A model generated the notes under the pieces. It saw nothing but the letters and a program-made list of their open reading frames with translations. It ran no database searches and had not been told where the DNA came from. DNA of 64,000 nt from positions 823,501 to 887,500 of the forward strand of contig NC_062990.1 of the NCBI RefSeq assembly GCF_023078275.1. Reading direction: 5' to 3'. Source of the stretch: Leguminivora glycinivorella (lineage: Eukaryota; Arthropoda; Insecta; Lepidoptera; Tortricidae). Positions 20,936-32,223 of this stretch are shown here, in pieces. Every line of letters starts with the position of its first letter. Position 1 is the stretch's first letter. A program made the translations under genes and the position numbers.

Positions 20936-21167
20936 CAGTTTTCGCCCGCGGCTTCGCTCGCGTTAAATTCGTGCGGAATGGTCCATACAAACTCCCCCCC
21001 CCCCCATTTTAGGGAAGTGGGTGGTTAGAAAATGACTGAAAATAGCCTATGCCACTCTCCATCCCTTCAACTATCTCCACTTACAAAATCAAGTCAATCC
21101 GTTTTGCCGCGAAAGACGGACAAACAAACAGACACACACACTTTCCCATTCATAATATTATAGTAAG
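20936..21167 (-). mobile_element. Lep1-like Helitron-type repeat, long form
   Basis: Reverse orientation. The 3' end reads GCCGCGGGCGAAAACTGG, so CTAG is changed to CTGG. It contains a run of 12 C and the long-form segment with CCCATTTTAGGG. Confidence 0.7.
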
Positions 21168-22000
21168 ATAATGTAATTTGCGTTTTTTAACTGTTTTAAA
21201 ATCTCGACTTCTTTATCTACTAACTGCAAAACTCGTTCGTTAAGTCACTCTATCCGCCCATAATAATTAATAAGCATCCTCAACTAGGAACTCGAGTTAC
21301 CGTCAACTGTACAATAGACAAATCCTTTTATGCTCCAAACTCACTTGTAAAGTCTATACAAAGTTCGGAATAAGTAGACCCAGAATCCTAAAGCTTTCGA
21401 GTCTTGAAGAGATTTTCCCTGTTTAAGTTTATCTGCGCATTTCAGACTGCAATGCTGCTTTGTAACTTTACAGTACGAGTAAGATCTACTAATTTACATT
21501 TCTTTATAGTAAATCATCCAGTTTTGGTTTATAAATTATGCTCCCACACTGTGCTGTTATAAATCACAACACAAACTGTAACATTGACACCATAAACAGG
21601 GAAATGGCACATTGTTTCAGCAAAAGTTAGGACCAATAATAAGGAGCATAATTTTGAAGAGGCTAAAAAGTAACATTTCAGCAAAATGTATATATTTTCA
21701 AAAACTTGAAGGATATACATATATGGAAGTTACATTAAAGAGACTTGGGACTTATATATCAGGATTTTCATGTAGAGATCTGCAACCGCGTTCCAAAAAC
21801 ACAGCCTCAAATCAAACGTCGGAAGATCCCGGGGACTTAATCCGTGTCGGATCGGTCGAACATACCCACTAGAATAGAAGTCAAGTTTTAGACTCCCCTT
21901 TCCCCTTCACACCCGAGCTGAAACGATCGTTAGGTTGTTAGCGGGTTGTTAACATATAGGCACCTCCCCCGACTAGATGGTGTGCTCAAATTACTGCACA
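21168..22000. other. no gene seen
   Basis: Small ORFs at 21529-21872 have no recognisable domain. Confidence 0.4.
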
Positions 22001-22125
22001 CATGCGATTAAAACTGCACGAGGCCATAGCGAGGAACAGACGCATATGGAGGGACCTAGTCTTCAACAGAATGACATGATGTCACGATCCTCAGCATTGA
22101 GGGAACGACTAAAGAAGAATAGAAT
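22000..22125 (+). mobile_element. LINE 3' end
   Basis: Ends CGATCCTCAGCATTGAGGGA-ACGACTAAAGAAGAATAG, the same 3' tail as the minus-strand remnant at 8810-9118. Coding content is minimal. Confidence 0.5.
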
Positions 22126-22126
22126 C

Positions 22127-22552
22127 GTTTATTGAATAGAATAGAATAGAATAGAATAGAATAGAATCGTTTATTGCATGTCACAAACCAGATATAAAGG
22201 TGTTACATATAATGTGTGGTTAGTTTTGTGTGACGTCCTGTAAGGACACAGCAAATCTAATACTTACATCTAATTTAAATATAATGTTTAACAATATATT
22301 TATATCTTAACAATAGTAGGAACTCTGATACATTACTTAATCATATGTCTCGTTAAAGTAATCTTTAATACTGTAGTAACATTTATTAATTAGGAATATT
22401 TTTAACTTATTTTTAAAGGACTTGAGGTTTTTTAAGCTTTTTATAGAATTCGGAAGATGATTATTAATTTTTATGCACATAAAATGAAGACTAGATGTAA
22501 CAAGCTTTCATGATGAGAAAGGCAATTCTAGTTTGTTTAGGTTGCGATTGTT
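22127..22552 (-). mobile_element. LINE 3' region with (AATAG)n tail
   Basis: An (AATAG)n run at about 22133-22167 adjoins AATCGTTTATTGCATGTCAC. On the minus strand this is a 3' UTR ending GCAATAAACGATTCTATTC. The non-coding region extends to the palindrome at 22553. Confidence 0.5.
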
Positions 22553-22813
22553 TCTTGACATAATTTGGGATATTCGCCAGAAAATCCTTAAACTTATGAC
22601 ATAACCCTTTCCAACCGAAGAAATTGAGGTTTGCTAAATAAATTTTGAATTTTAATGACATATGTTTATTTACAATTATACATGTTCATTGTAAATTTTA
22701 ACATATGTCATTAAAATTCAAAATTTATTTAGCGAACCTCAATTTCTTCGGTTGGAAAGGGTTATGTCATAAGTTTAAGGATTTTCTGGCGAATATCCCA
22801 AATTTTGTCAAGA
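22553..22813. repeat. large near-perfect palindrome, about 260 bp
   Basis: The left arm (22553-22674, starting CTTGACATAATTTGGGATAT) is the inverse of the right arm (22689-22813, ending with GGCGAATATCCCAAATTTTG). The loop is about 15 nt. Mismatches are few, so it could extrude a cruciform or form a long RNA hairpin. It begins about 32 bp downstream (minus strand) of the putative donor of the exon at 22845-22953. Confidence 0.85.
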
Positions 22814-22844
22814 TATTCCATTTTTTATGGGTTGTAAGCGATAC

Positions 22845-22953
22845 CTGTCTGCAGCTTGTCGGCCGTGAGGCTGCGCAAGAGTCTCTTGATGCTGCGCCGC
22901 CGCCGCACCCCGCCATCCTCGCCCGAGCTCATCGCTTCACACGCATTGTTCAT
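22845..22953 (-). CDS. putative first coding exon of a host gene
   Basis: The minus strand opens at ATG 22953-22951, preceded in frame by a TGA, with a second in-frame ATG at 22932-22930 in better context. It runs to a splice donor, ACAG|GTATCG, with the last exon base at 22845. From the second ATG the peptide is MSSGEDGGVRRRRSIKRL then LRSLTADKLQT: acidic/Gly start, Arg cluster, then an amphipathic basic helix. The exon is strongly GC- and CpG-rich against an AT-rich background and lies in no repeat I recognise. An out-of-frame uORF (MRVKR, 22946-22929) ends in TGA overlapping the second ATG. The gene is not identified; later exons were not found in the window and may lie beyond its left end. 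It could still be a fortuitous frame. Confidence 0.5.
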
Positions 22954-23049
22954 TGACACTCACTCACTTTCACTTCACTGGTTTTTTTTTTTCACTTTAT
23001 ACTGGGCACCAGGAAATTGCTTTAACACTAGACATCATAATATATTTTG

Positions 23050-24245
23050 TGATTATTTTGTTGAATGTGGTCATTTTTAGATTGGTAATATTGTGTTCAT
23101 GTTCAACGGTTAAATTATACGTAATCCTACCAACGGCGCCAGTACAGGACAGCATACTAACGATGTATATATCTCAGGAGTATGGTTTTTATAATCTAGG
23201 AAGCAAACGAGCCGCTAATCGATTAATATTAAGCAATTTTTGTCACCCATCGATATCGACACGCATCACTAGAGGTGCATGTGCGTTGCATGAGAGTACA
23301 GACATATTTATGTGACACTGCTGACAAATTGTCAAAACTAGGTATTCAATCGTGTATACGTATTTGTAGCAATGTTTGAAGTTTTGGAAATACCGGTTCA
23401 TTTGTCACGACGTCACAGTGACACTAAAATAATCATAAGTTACAACTTATTTTACGGGAAAGTTTTTAAGTGAACACTAATTAATGCTAGGTTATTCAGA
23501 GGTCAAATTACAAGAGGGGTCTAACTGCAATATCAATCACGGGATGAGCCGGTCCGTAATCTGGCAGTCTGGCTCAAAACTCCGGGACAAATGGACTGCC
23601 ATTACGTTTTCTACATTTTTCAGTTCGGCAAAACAGGGATTTCCAAGTTTTAATATTGAAGAAGAAAGAATAATTAGAATTGCCCTTTTGATTAGATTTT
23701 AGAAAAAAAATTGGGAAGTGGATACAAATCTTTATTTTTTTTTAACAATATTCATTTGAATGTGGTAATTTTCGTATTGGCAACAATATTCAAATCAAAG
23801 GTTAGAGTAGCATCCATCCTACCGACTGCGCCAGTACATGACAATATACTAACTTATAATACCTAATTAGAAAAGTTGCATTCGCGTTCCTACCCTTATT
23901 ATGGGAGGACTCTCTTTTCTGAGAGGTTTGGACTTAGTATCTTTTTCAAAATAACGATTCATTTGTAATGACACTGATACTAAAATAATCATTAGTTCTA
24001 AAACGCTTCTCTGTATCTTATAAGTTATAAGTGAACATCAATTATGACAGGTCATCTAAAGGTCAAATTACAGGAGGGTCTAACTGCAATATCAATCACG
24101 GGATGAGCCGAGCCGGCCCGTAATCTGGCAATCTGGCTCAAAACTGCGGGACAAATGGACTGCCATTACGTTTATTACATTTCTCAGTTCGGCAGACGAC
24201 GCGGGGATTTCTAAGTTTTAATATTCGAATTATTTGAAATTAATA
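23050..24245. repeat. diverged tandem duplication
   Basis: Unit A (about 23060-23700) and unit B (about 23757-24245) share, in order, GAATGTGGT, GCGCCAGTACA, the segment from GTCTAACTGCAATATCAATC through GGGATGAGCCG, and GACAAATGGACTGCCATTAC. Offsets fall from about 695 to 560 bp, so unit B lacks about 135 bp. The best-preserved part is about 120 bp (23515-23610 and 24075-24175). The small ORFs inside are not conserved between the units. Confidence 0.8.
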
Positions 24246-24630
24246 AATCTTTTGATGCGACTTTAGAAACATTTTTAGGTAGTAGGTAGGTACAATATCT
24301 TTGCTTGCCTTATACTTGTGGAATCAATGAAATTTACATTTCGCCGAAAGGTTCTTGCAACTTGCAACGGGAGAAATTGCCAAGGCACGCGTTTTGGCCT
24401 TTTATATTGATGAAGAGGTCATGTCTGTGTGAGAAATGATATGAAATGAATGGAAGTAAATGATGGGATTATGGTCGATAAGAGTAATGGAAGAAAAAGA
24501 AACGCTGAAGCGTACTCAAATAAATGGATAAGAGCAAGAATAATGATATCAATGATTTAGATTTGAAAATTTTATCCCTCGCCTTCATCATTAGCTATGT
24601 TAAACATAACTGTTTATCTGAGCTGGTGCC
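24246..24630. other. no gene seen
   Basis: No supported gene or repeat. Confidence 0.4.
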
Positions 24631-24763
24631 GTAGCCGAATGGCATTTCTGCGACGCGAAACGCTGCGAAGGGTAGTCTGGCTCTGTCGCGCCAATACGCA
24701 CGAGCGATAGAGATAGATATCTACAAGCGTTTCGTTTCGTAAGCGTTTGTGCCATTCGGCTAC
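24631..24763. mobile_element. MITE (GTAGCCGAATGGCA family)
   Basis: Perfect 14-bp inverted ends GTAGCCGAATGGCA/TGCCATTCGGCTAC; 133 bp; inner GCGAAACGCT is mirrored by AGCGTTTCG. Best copy of three in the window. Confidence 0.85.
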
Positions 24764-25324
24764 ATACCCTGAGTTGTGACAATGAGAAACTGAACATAAA
24801 TAAAACGTGTTTGTTTATCAAGCCAATTTTAACATTTCATTTTGGATTAAAAACTAAACCTTGCAAAATGTAAACAATAGTCTTCTTTATACTACAACTA
24901 CTATTTCATAGGTATATCAGTTCTCCTATCTCATATGTTAGTGATGGTATATATGTGTTGTTATTGTATCTTGTATCTATAACCGAAACAGGGTAAGGTC
25001 GGCAGTAAACGCGGTATTAAAATAAACGATCGCTTCCTACACAACATGACTTTTATTATATGACGCAGTTATTAATAGGTGAGGCGTACGGAAACCAATA
25101 ACATAATGGGTTTTTTCTCGCAGCCTACAAGAAAAATTGAGATAAGTAGTTTATTTTGTTATGATTTCAGACAAACGAGAATAAATAAATTCTTCTTTGG
25201 TTAGAAATGATTCAAAGTACACTGAATTTAATATTGGTAAGCCACCATTTTTGAACTATGGATGATTAAAAAAACGAAATAAATGTTTGTTTTTTATCAT
25301 GCAGAAACGTCTGCGAGCGATATT
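24764..25324. other. no gene seen
   Basis: No supported gene or repeat. Confidence 0.4.
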
Positions 25325-25490
25325 ACATATTTTTAAATTAAAGGAAAAATGGAAAAATTCACACCCATTACAATTCCATTTTTCCTTTCATTTAAAAATA
25401 TGACCTCTGGCCCCGGCAAGGCCAGAGATCGCAGGTTCGAGTCCTGCCGGAGGTGTGAATTCTTCCATTTTCCTTTAATTTAAAAATATA
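25325..25490. repeat. inverted repeat bracketing a SINE-like B box
   Basis: TTTTTAAATTAAAGGAAAAA-TGGAA and TTCCA-TTTTCCTTTAATTTAAAAA flank GATCGCAGGTTCGAGTCCTG, a B-box-like tRNA-derived segment. A third, diverged copy of the arm lies between them. Confidence 0.65.
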
Positions 25491-25914
25491 AAATAAAAGT
25501 TTTCAAAAATTCTGCCTCCACTAAGTACTCGTACTAAACTGCTCATAATTTTAAGATTTTACAGGGAGTACAAGTAACACTTTGCTCCCACATGGCGGTG
25601 AAGAAAAAGTCTATTTCCGAAGTGATGATTTAAAAACTTTAAACTTCTACCGATCCCTATACATACAGCCTGCTTGACTTCCCTTTTATTACACCACATT
25701 TTAAAAACCCCTCAAAGCCTCATTAACTGTGATAAAAAATTAATAACGTTTAAAGGTTCATCGCGCTCAACCCTTGCACAGCCGAGCGGTCCGTGAGATC
25801 CTGAGATCAAAGCGGTATTAGGGTTAGATGTATCAAGGTCGTCGAAATTTGGGGATAGGACGTCAATATTAAATGTTCAGGATACAATGAGATTATGAAT
25901 GTGACTAAACTATG
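25491..25914. other. no gene seen
   Basis: No supported gene or repeat. Confidence 0.4.
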
Positions 25915-26227
25915 TCATCATCATCCTCTTTGCGTTATATTATAACAGCATTTGCCGCGGCTCATCGGAGCCTGGGGTCCGCTGTGACAAATAATCCCAA
26001 AATTTGGCGTAGGCACTAGTTTTACGAAAGCGACTGCCATGTGACCTTCCAACCCAAAGGGTAACTAGGCCTTATTGGAATTAGTCGAATTCGCCGAAAA
26101 GCGACAGGAAAATATCAAATCACATTTCGCACATAAGTTCCGGAAAACTCGATGGTACGAGCCGGGGTTTGAACCCGCGACCTCCGGATTGAAAGTCGCA
26201 CGCTCTTACCGCTAGGCCACCAGCGCT
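25915..26227 (-). mobile_element. tRNA-derived SINE, full length
   Basis: Reverse orientation of the family at 26982. The head has GGTGGCCTAGCGGTAAGAGC (A box) and GGTTCAAACCCCGGC (B box); the body has CGCTTTTCGGCGA and CCCAAAATTTGGCGTAGG; the tail is ATGATGATG. Confidence 0.85.
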
Positions 26228-26263
26228 TGTAAACCATATAAATACGTAAATATATACATATCT

Positions 26264-26364
26264 GAGCCTCTGGCATAACTGGCCTTGTCGCACGCGAGTC
26301 CATACTTGAAGTCACGCTTGATGTATGGACTCGCGCGCGACAAGGCAAGTTGTGCTAAAGGGTC
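26264..26364. mobile_element. MITE with TTGTCGC...GAGTCCATAC arms
   Basis: Inverted arms of about 41 bp; inner CGAGTCCATAC/GTATGGACTCG is perfect and the outer parts diverge. About 100 bp, immediately beside the SINE. Confidence 0.75.
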
Positions 26365-26965
26365 TGTTGTTATGTTTAATTTCTATATTTGATGATTTCT
26401 AAACCGTTTCAGCTATCCCGATGACGATGCATTATAACTTTATTAGCAAAGAATAATGATGACCACGTTTCTTTTTTACCATTTTTGAGATTTATATGTC
26501 GTACGAAAATATACTGTTCTCATATCTTCGCTCGTTGAGAAAAAGGGCAAAATATTTTTCAACCTTACGCACATGAATTATGATCATAGGTTTTTATTGA
26601 AATATCTAAAGTTTTCACAAAAAAGACTAAAAAAGGATCATTCTGTACACTTAAGCGCAATAAATTCTATCGCGTCTGCATTTGGTGATCCAATCTGCGT
26701 TTTCGATGAGACCATTCCAAAGTTTAATAAAAGCATTGCAAACTTTAACTAGCATTTAATATAAAAAGTTACAAACTACTTATCACTGATATAAATTATT
26801 AAAATCTGTGCATTGTATAACTGTCAGCAGCAGTTACGTTCAATAATATCTTTTTCAGCGAAGCGTGCAAAAACATGTGACACATTATTTAAAGAGCTAC
26901 AAAAGCTTTCCAATACCAATATTTGCTTTAAAGAAAACGAAAGATATATTTTAAAATAAATAAGT
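26365..26965. other. no gene seen
   Basis: No supported gene or repeat. Confidence 0.4.
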
Positions 26966-26981
26966 ATTTACATTTTTATTT

Positions 26982-27308
26982 CAAAAGCGCTGGTGGCCTA
27001 GTGGTAAGAGCGTGCTACTTTCGATCCGGAGGTCGCGGGTTCGAACCCCGGCTCATACCAATGAGGTTTCCGGAACTTATGTGCGAAATGTCATTTGATA
27101 TTTGCCAGTCGCTTTTCGGTGAAGGAAAACATCGTGAGGAAACCGGACTGATTCCAATAAGGCCTAGTTACCCTTCGGGTTGGAAGGTCAGATGGCAGCC
27201 GCTTTCGTAAAACTAGTGCCTACGCCAAATCTTGGGATTAGTTGCCAAAGCGGACCCCAAGCTCCCATGAGCCGTGGCAAACGCCGGGACAACGCAAGGA
27301 GGATGATG
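26982..27308 (+). mobile_element. tRNA-derived SINE with target duplication
   Basis: The head GCGCTGGTGGCCTAGTGGTA and GGTTCGAACCCCGGC gives A and B boxes for RNA polymerase III. The body runs through TCGGTGAAGGAAAACATCGT and TTGGGATTAGTTGCCAAAGC to an AGGATGATGAT tail. Flanks ATTTACATTTTTATTT (26966-26981) and ATTTACATTTTCATTT (27309-27324) are a 16-bp target duplication with one change, so this is a complete insertion and the reference copy here. Other copies: 2206 (-), 25915 (-), 29396 (-), 43510 (-), 44569 (+), 53225 (-). Confidence 0.9.
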
Positions 27309-27324
27309 ATTTACATTTTCATTT

Positions 27325-28069
27325 TTCTAAATAACAATATCGCACGTCTTGTAAATATAATAATTTGTAAAATATGCTCAGACCAATGAAGGAGAAAATA
27401 TTTCTACATTTAGTATCATTATTCAAATGTATAATTTAATGAAACCTAAGTGTGTGTATGATTCCATTACGATAATTCTATCGTCCCATTCTGACGCTCC
27501 GTTAAAAGCTCAGTAATAAATTAAGGTAGGTAATAGGTAATTATCACGTTTGAACTTGAAGAAAAAATCAGTACAGTGTGCGAATGATAAAAGATTTCCA
27601 TTATTTTTACCCGACTACGGCAACGCAAAAGGAGGGTTATGATTTTTTAGTCGTTTGTGACGCTAAATACTCTCACTAAGTGTGCTAGGAGCTTGAAAGT
27701 GGCAAATTGATCCTTTCTGCACGGAGGTACTGTAACTCTCATTAAAAAACGTATTTTGCTACACAAAAAGTGGAGACTTTCGTAGCAGCGTAACAGACAG
27801 CCTTACGTAGCATCATCGTAGAGCGTCTACGAATAGGCTCACTTAGGAATTGCAATAATTTTGTGACTTTCTATAAGAGTCCTTCTGGTTCCAGTGAAAT
27901 AAAGAAGTTTTCATGTACAATTCCAACAAAAAATCATCCTTATTTGCAGATAAAGTAAAAAATAGTAGCGAACGATTTCAGTAACGGTCGATTCGGTGCA
28001 ACCGACCCTAAGCGATCAAGTCGTTTACTGTCGGAGTGTTTCGGGGCGCTGCAAGTACGTGAAATGACA
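27325..28069. other. no gene seen
   Basis: No supported gene or repeat. Confidence 0.4.
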
Positions 28070-28187
28070 TATGAGGAGTGTCTTTTCAGAAAAACTTATT
28101 TCTATAAGTCAACAAGGCTTATTTAAGGGGATAAAAGTAACCTCTGTTGACTTATAGAAATGTCCTTTTGAAAAGACACTCCTCATA
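28070..28187. mobile_element. MITE with TATGAGGAGTGTC ends
   Basis: TATGAGGAGTGTCTTTTC at the left and GAAAAGACACTCCTCATA at the right, continuing inward with TTTCTATAAGTCAACA/TGTTGACTTATAGAAA; arms about 45 bp of 118 bp. Confidence 0.88.
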
Positions 28188-28279
28188 TTTTACTGTGCCT
28201 TGTAACCTATGTCCGTAATGACAATTTGTGTATTCTCGTGTCTCGTGGTACAACTTTATTACAGAAAAAAAACACTCCT

Positions 28280-28345
28280 CCAGCAGGACTTGAACCTACA
28301 ATCCTTTCGAAGACCGGTACAATTCTTGTGGCACTAGTTATTTAA
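28280..28345 (-). repeat. SINE-like tRNA-derived fragment
   Basis: The minus strand reads GTAGGTTCAAGTCCTGCTGG, a B-box-like segment. No complete tRNA fold. Confidence 0.45.
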
Positions 28346-29290
28346 GGGCAACCAGGTCAATGTCGCGTATTCCTACTGCACCCATCACACGTGGCTGAGG
28401 TCAGTACGGTCAGTATTGATCGCGATAACGCACGTCAATAATAATTGACAGTGACGGTCATGTTTATGGGCTATAAAAATGGACGTAAAGATGACCGATT
28501 AGATTAGAACTTTTTGGGGTACTTAATTATCATTATCATTGCCGTTTAATAGTAATTTCTGTCTGGGCTTGCTGTTGCTTAGCTTAAAAACTTGCAAACC
28601 TTTAATGTCCTAACATTTTGAAACCAACGTATTCCATGTATACATCGAAGCATATTCTCGAGTCTGTGTAGTATTGGATCCCACACATTTCACGACTATT
28701 CTCTTTCCGAACAGACTCAATATTTAAAATAGAATTTGCTCACAAAATTTCTTGAGAATCGGTCTAAAAATGCGAAATATGGAGGAGAAAACCGCCGGAC
28801 ACGAAATCTTGTTGCTCTCGCTGCATTGGAGACCGCACTAGGTCGGTAAATAGATGACGGACAACGAGATACGACTGTTAATATTATTAAAAATGCCTAA
28901 AGGAGCCCACTAATGATCAGTCCGCCGGACGGCAACGGCCTGCTAGAATTAAAAAGTAACAGTGCCTGAAATAACGCCAAAAGGAGATACCACGATTCGT
29001 GGTCCAATTATGTATACTTTGCCCCTTGAACTACTTTTGCTACTAACTAAACCAACTATTATCTCTCTGTTTGAACGAACAGCAAATAATTCACCCCTTA
29101 CCATACAATTTATACTGATGCTATGATTCCTAAAGCAAAATGGCTGAATACCAGCACACCGCTTTGATCTAGCCTGCAGATTCCTCGGCAAATACCGCGT
29201 ATGCGGGCACGGTGCTGCATTGTATCAGGTTATTAATAGTTAGTCGTGTGTGTGCATCTACTTTAATATAGTGATCGTTGCCATGACTGC
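28346..29290. other. no gene seen
   Basis: No supported gene or repeat; small ORFs lack recognisable domains. Confidence 0.4.
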
Positions 29291-29395
29291 AAATAGGTTT
29301 TTTTATACCACGTCGGTGGCAAACAGGTATACGGCCCGCCTGATGAAAAGCGGCCACCGCAACCTATGGACGGCTGCAACTCAAGGTGTGTCACA
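29291..29395 (+). repeat. dispersed repeat (TCGGTGGCAAACA)
   Basis: Second copy of the 12756-12860 repeat: CCACGTCGGTGGCAAACAGG then CGGCCCGCCTGATGAAAAGC. Confidence 0.7.
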
Positions 29396-29556
29396 TGCCT
29401 AATTGGAATTTCCTTCACCGAAAAGCGACTGGCAAATATCAAATGACATTTAGCACAATATTGGCATTCCCAAAAACTCATTGGTACGTGCCATTGTTCG
29501 AACCCGCGACCTCTACATTGAAAGCCACATGCTGTTACAGCTAGGCCACCAGAGCT
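29396..29556 (-). mobile_element. tRNA-derived SINE, truncated
   Basis: Head and first part of the body of the 26982 family in reverse (GCGACTGGCAAATATCAAAT; TTCGAACCCGCGACCTC). The 3' body is missing. Confidence 0.8.
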
Positions 29557-29669
29557 TTTTTGCCATTTCATAACTAATAAAATAACATTATTATTACCCC
29601 GGTATCCCGGTGAATGTAAGTCTAGTGAAACTAATTGGCGACCAAATGTGATCTTTGAGTAACGTACGA

Positions 29670-31232
29670 CATATTTGTGACAATCCATAAGAAAAGGGCC
29701 CTTATGGCGGTTTCTAGTTACGGAGATATCGACGTTTTTGTAAAATCGTTCGAAATTATCGATTTTTGAATTTATGCAAAATAGTAAAATATACGAATAG
29801 ACGTGCAATTGTAGCTTGGTTTCAGTAGTGTACGTTAAGTATTTCTATATTAAAATTCAGCTCAAAGTTTAGTAGAAAAGGGCCCTTATGCCAGAGCGCG
29901 TTCGAAAATATGAAAACTGTTGTTAAAAAATGTTGTAATTACTTACAACTTTTGTTTATAAGTTAGTTTATGTTATATAGGTACGATTCAATGAAGTACT
30001 TTGATACCTAATTTAAAAATTACCCGATTTAGGTACCTAGTCGTCACTTTAAAATAAAAATCTTACTCGTGAGTAGCTACTAAGTGCAATCTGACTTCAA
30101 ACCTCACTCGGCGGCGTGTCAAAGCGAAGATGTTCTTCCTTTGACTAATGCCGCCGTTACCACTGTCTCTCTCTTACTCGCGACACTTCGCACGCCGCGC
30201 TCTTCACGTGGCAATGTTGCAGCAGTTGACGGTACGTAGTTTATGAATGGTCCCTTATTGGTGACATTATCGGTGGTAAGATGTGTTTTCTTCCGATATA
30301 CTAAGTGTCTTAAATAATTAAAAAACAAATATTAAGAATTACAAATCGATCTGGTAGGTACTGTGTGAATTAATAATTATAATAAACGTTTTATGAGAAT
30401 TACTGATTAATGATCAAGATTTTAAGTTTACTTCATATAACATTTTTTCTTTGGTATTCTGTTATAATACAAGATAAGTAACTAAAATAATAAAATACAT
30501 TAGCAATGAGTAATTTTTATCTGTGATGGTCATAAGGGCCCTTTTCCCAAATGTATGGGAGTCAATAATTTGTGATTTTTATGTAACTTTAAAAATTTAT
30601 AAATAAAAAAATAAGACATGCAGAATAATTCTGACACTTTAGTTATAAATGTGTAGACTGATTAAATATAATTTAGAAGTCTCTATACGAAAATTATTAT
30701 TATTATAGGAGCAGATGTTAAATATTCTAATTGTGATATTCTGATTAAAATATACATATTTAATGAACCATGGGATTTTATTTCTATCCTTAAATGTAAG
30801 TTGAAACATATATAACTATGTACTATAGTTCAGATAGCAACATATTAGAAGAAAAGCCAAAAAAATATGTTTTACTAATTTTTTTCTTATAAGCGACTTG
30901 CCCTAATCAAAGCTCGATTTTTCATGATCTGGAAGTCGATGAAACACAATCACAACTGATTCTCAAAGAAATGTACCTTGAGATACACAATCAATCGTCA
31001 TCTATGTAACTTCCAATGGGAACACCCTTAAAGTGAGTTTCAAACTTCTTTTCACGTTTTCTCAAAAGTGCAATACTTAGCATGTGTATGCTTGATAATT
31101 TAAAAAAAAAAAAGTACGTGGCCTAGGGCCATGATTTTTTTTGTATTAGATAGCTTATTTAATGCAGATTTAGGATCTGTGCCTAACTCAATACCTGCCA
31201 TAAGGGCCTTTCTGTGATGGATTGTCACATTT
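29670..31232. mobile_element. unclassified inverted-repeat element with AAGGGCCCTTATG motifs
   Basis: TGTGACAATCCAT at about 29672 is inverted at about 31218-31230 (ATGGATTGTCACA), each followed inward by AAGG(G)CCCTTATGGC. The motif AAAAGGGCCCTTATG occurs forward near 29691 and 29876 and reversed near 30531 and 31199. About 1.56 kb of AT-rich non-coding interior. Symmetric subterminal motifs suggest a non-autonomous DNA transposon; no clear target duplication. Confidence 0.6.
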
Positions 31233-31570
31233 AGAAATATTTGGCTTAAATAATGAACGATAAATACTTGATTGTTTCATTATTAGCTAATACAAAGGCA
31301 ATTGAAAGCTTTTAGGTCACCAGAATGTTCTACGAAACGCTGGAAAACATCTTATTTGTTTCTTCCTTTAAAACAATTTCTTTCATTTATCTCGGCTCCA
31401 TGTTGGGTATTCATTATTTCTTCGTCTTTTTGATTAAAGATGTTTTTGTGATGTGAAAGGTTTTCCTTTATGTTTTTTTCTACGTGTAAACGTTATTAGC
31501 GATATATTTGGGAGTCTGTAGAAGAAATAGTAGGTATTTTCGTAATTTCAATCCCAAAAAAACAAAGGTA

Positions 31571-31725
31571 GGTACAGTCTCGGGCAAAAACATATCACAC
31601 TTGATTGTCACACAGAGATCATATAAATATGCGACACACTTTAATGGTTCTAGAAATAAGACCGTGTCAGATATTTTTGCGGCCATCGTTATGTAAATGT
31701 TGTCATTATTGTAGGTGACAGTACA
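31571..31725. mobile_element. MITE-like repeat (GTACAGTC ends)
   Basis: Weak inverted ends GGTACAGTCTC/GTGACAGTAC. The core GTGTCAGATATTTTTGCGGCC recurs inverted at 39768-39860, establishing a family. Confidence 0.6.
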
Positions 31726-31843
31726 CCACAGCGTATCGAAAATTAAAAAAATGTGAATATATAAAGTTTGCAATATAGAGGGTTCGTTTTCAAAACACAA
31801 TTACGAGTAAAACCTGTTGTCAAACGAAAATGTCTGACCCTGT

Positions 31844-32056
31844 ATGGCTACTACGACTTCTGCATTGATATCTTCGTTAATATTTGTGTTACTTTCTGTC
31901 TATACAATTCGTTTGCACCAATATGCCAGTAAAAGCGAAAATACAAAGTTAGTAACACAGATGCTAGTGGAAATCTCAATGGTAGATAACCTCGTAGTAG
32001 AAGACTTCGATTTTTTTAATAACTTGACAGAAACTTCACCCAGTCCATTACACTAG
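31844..32056 (+). CDS. small ORF with hydrophobic N-terminus, unrecognised
   Basis: 70 codons. The N-terminus (TSALISSLIFVLLSVYTI) could be a signal peptide or membrane segment; the C-terminal part is acidic (VVEDFDFFNNLTETSPSPLH) with an NLT sequon. The last 36 codons are duplicated at 34204-34316 with mostly non-synonymous differences, which argues against strong constraint. No family recognised. It may be a decayed exon or a chance frame in a repeat. Confidence 0.25.
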   Translation: MATTTSALISSLIFVLLSVYTIRLHQYASKSENTKLVTQMLVEISMVDNLVVEDFDFFNNLTETSPSPLH

Positions 32057-32223
32057 GGTGATATATTAATATTGCATTAAACCGCGGCTGTCGAGTGGCA
32101 ACATAAACAAAACCAATTTACGATACGAATGTCTGAATCACGTGCATACGCTGCACTTGACATTGTTTACTTTAAAACGTCATATCCTCATATCTACATA
32201 CATACAAATATATAGTATACTTC

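Noticed and set aside
22953..23315. 120-codon plus-strand ORF
   Set aside because: No recognisable domain and not conserved in the second unit of the tandem duplication.
29263..29808. 181-codon minus-strand ORF
   Set aside because: It runs across a dispersed repeat, a truncated SINE and the end of the 29670 element; a chance frame.
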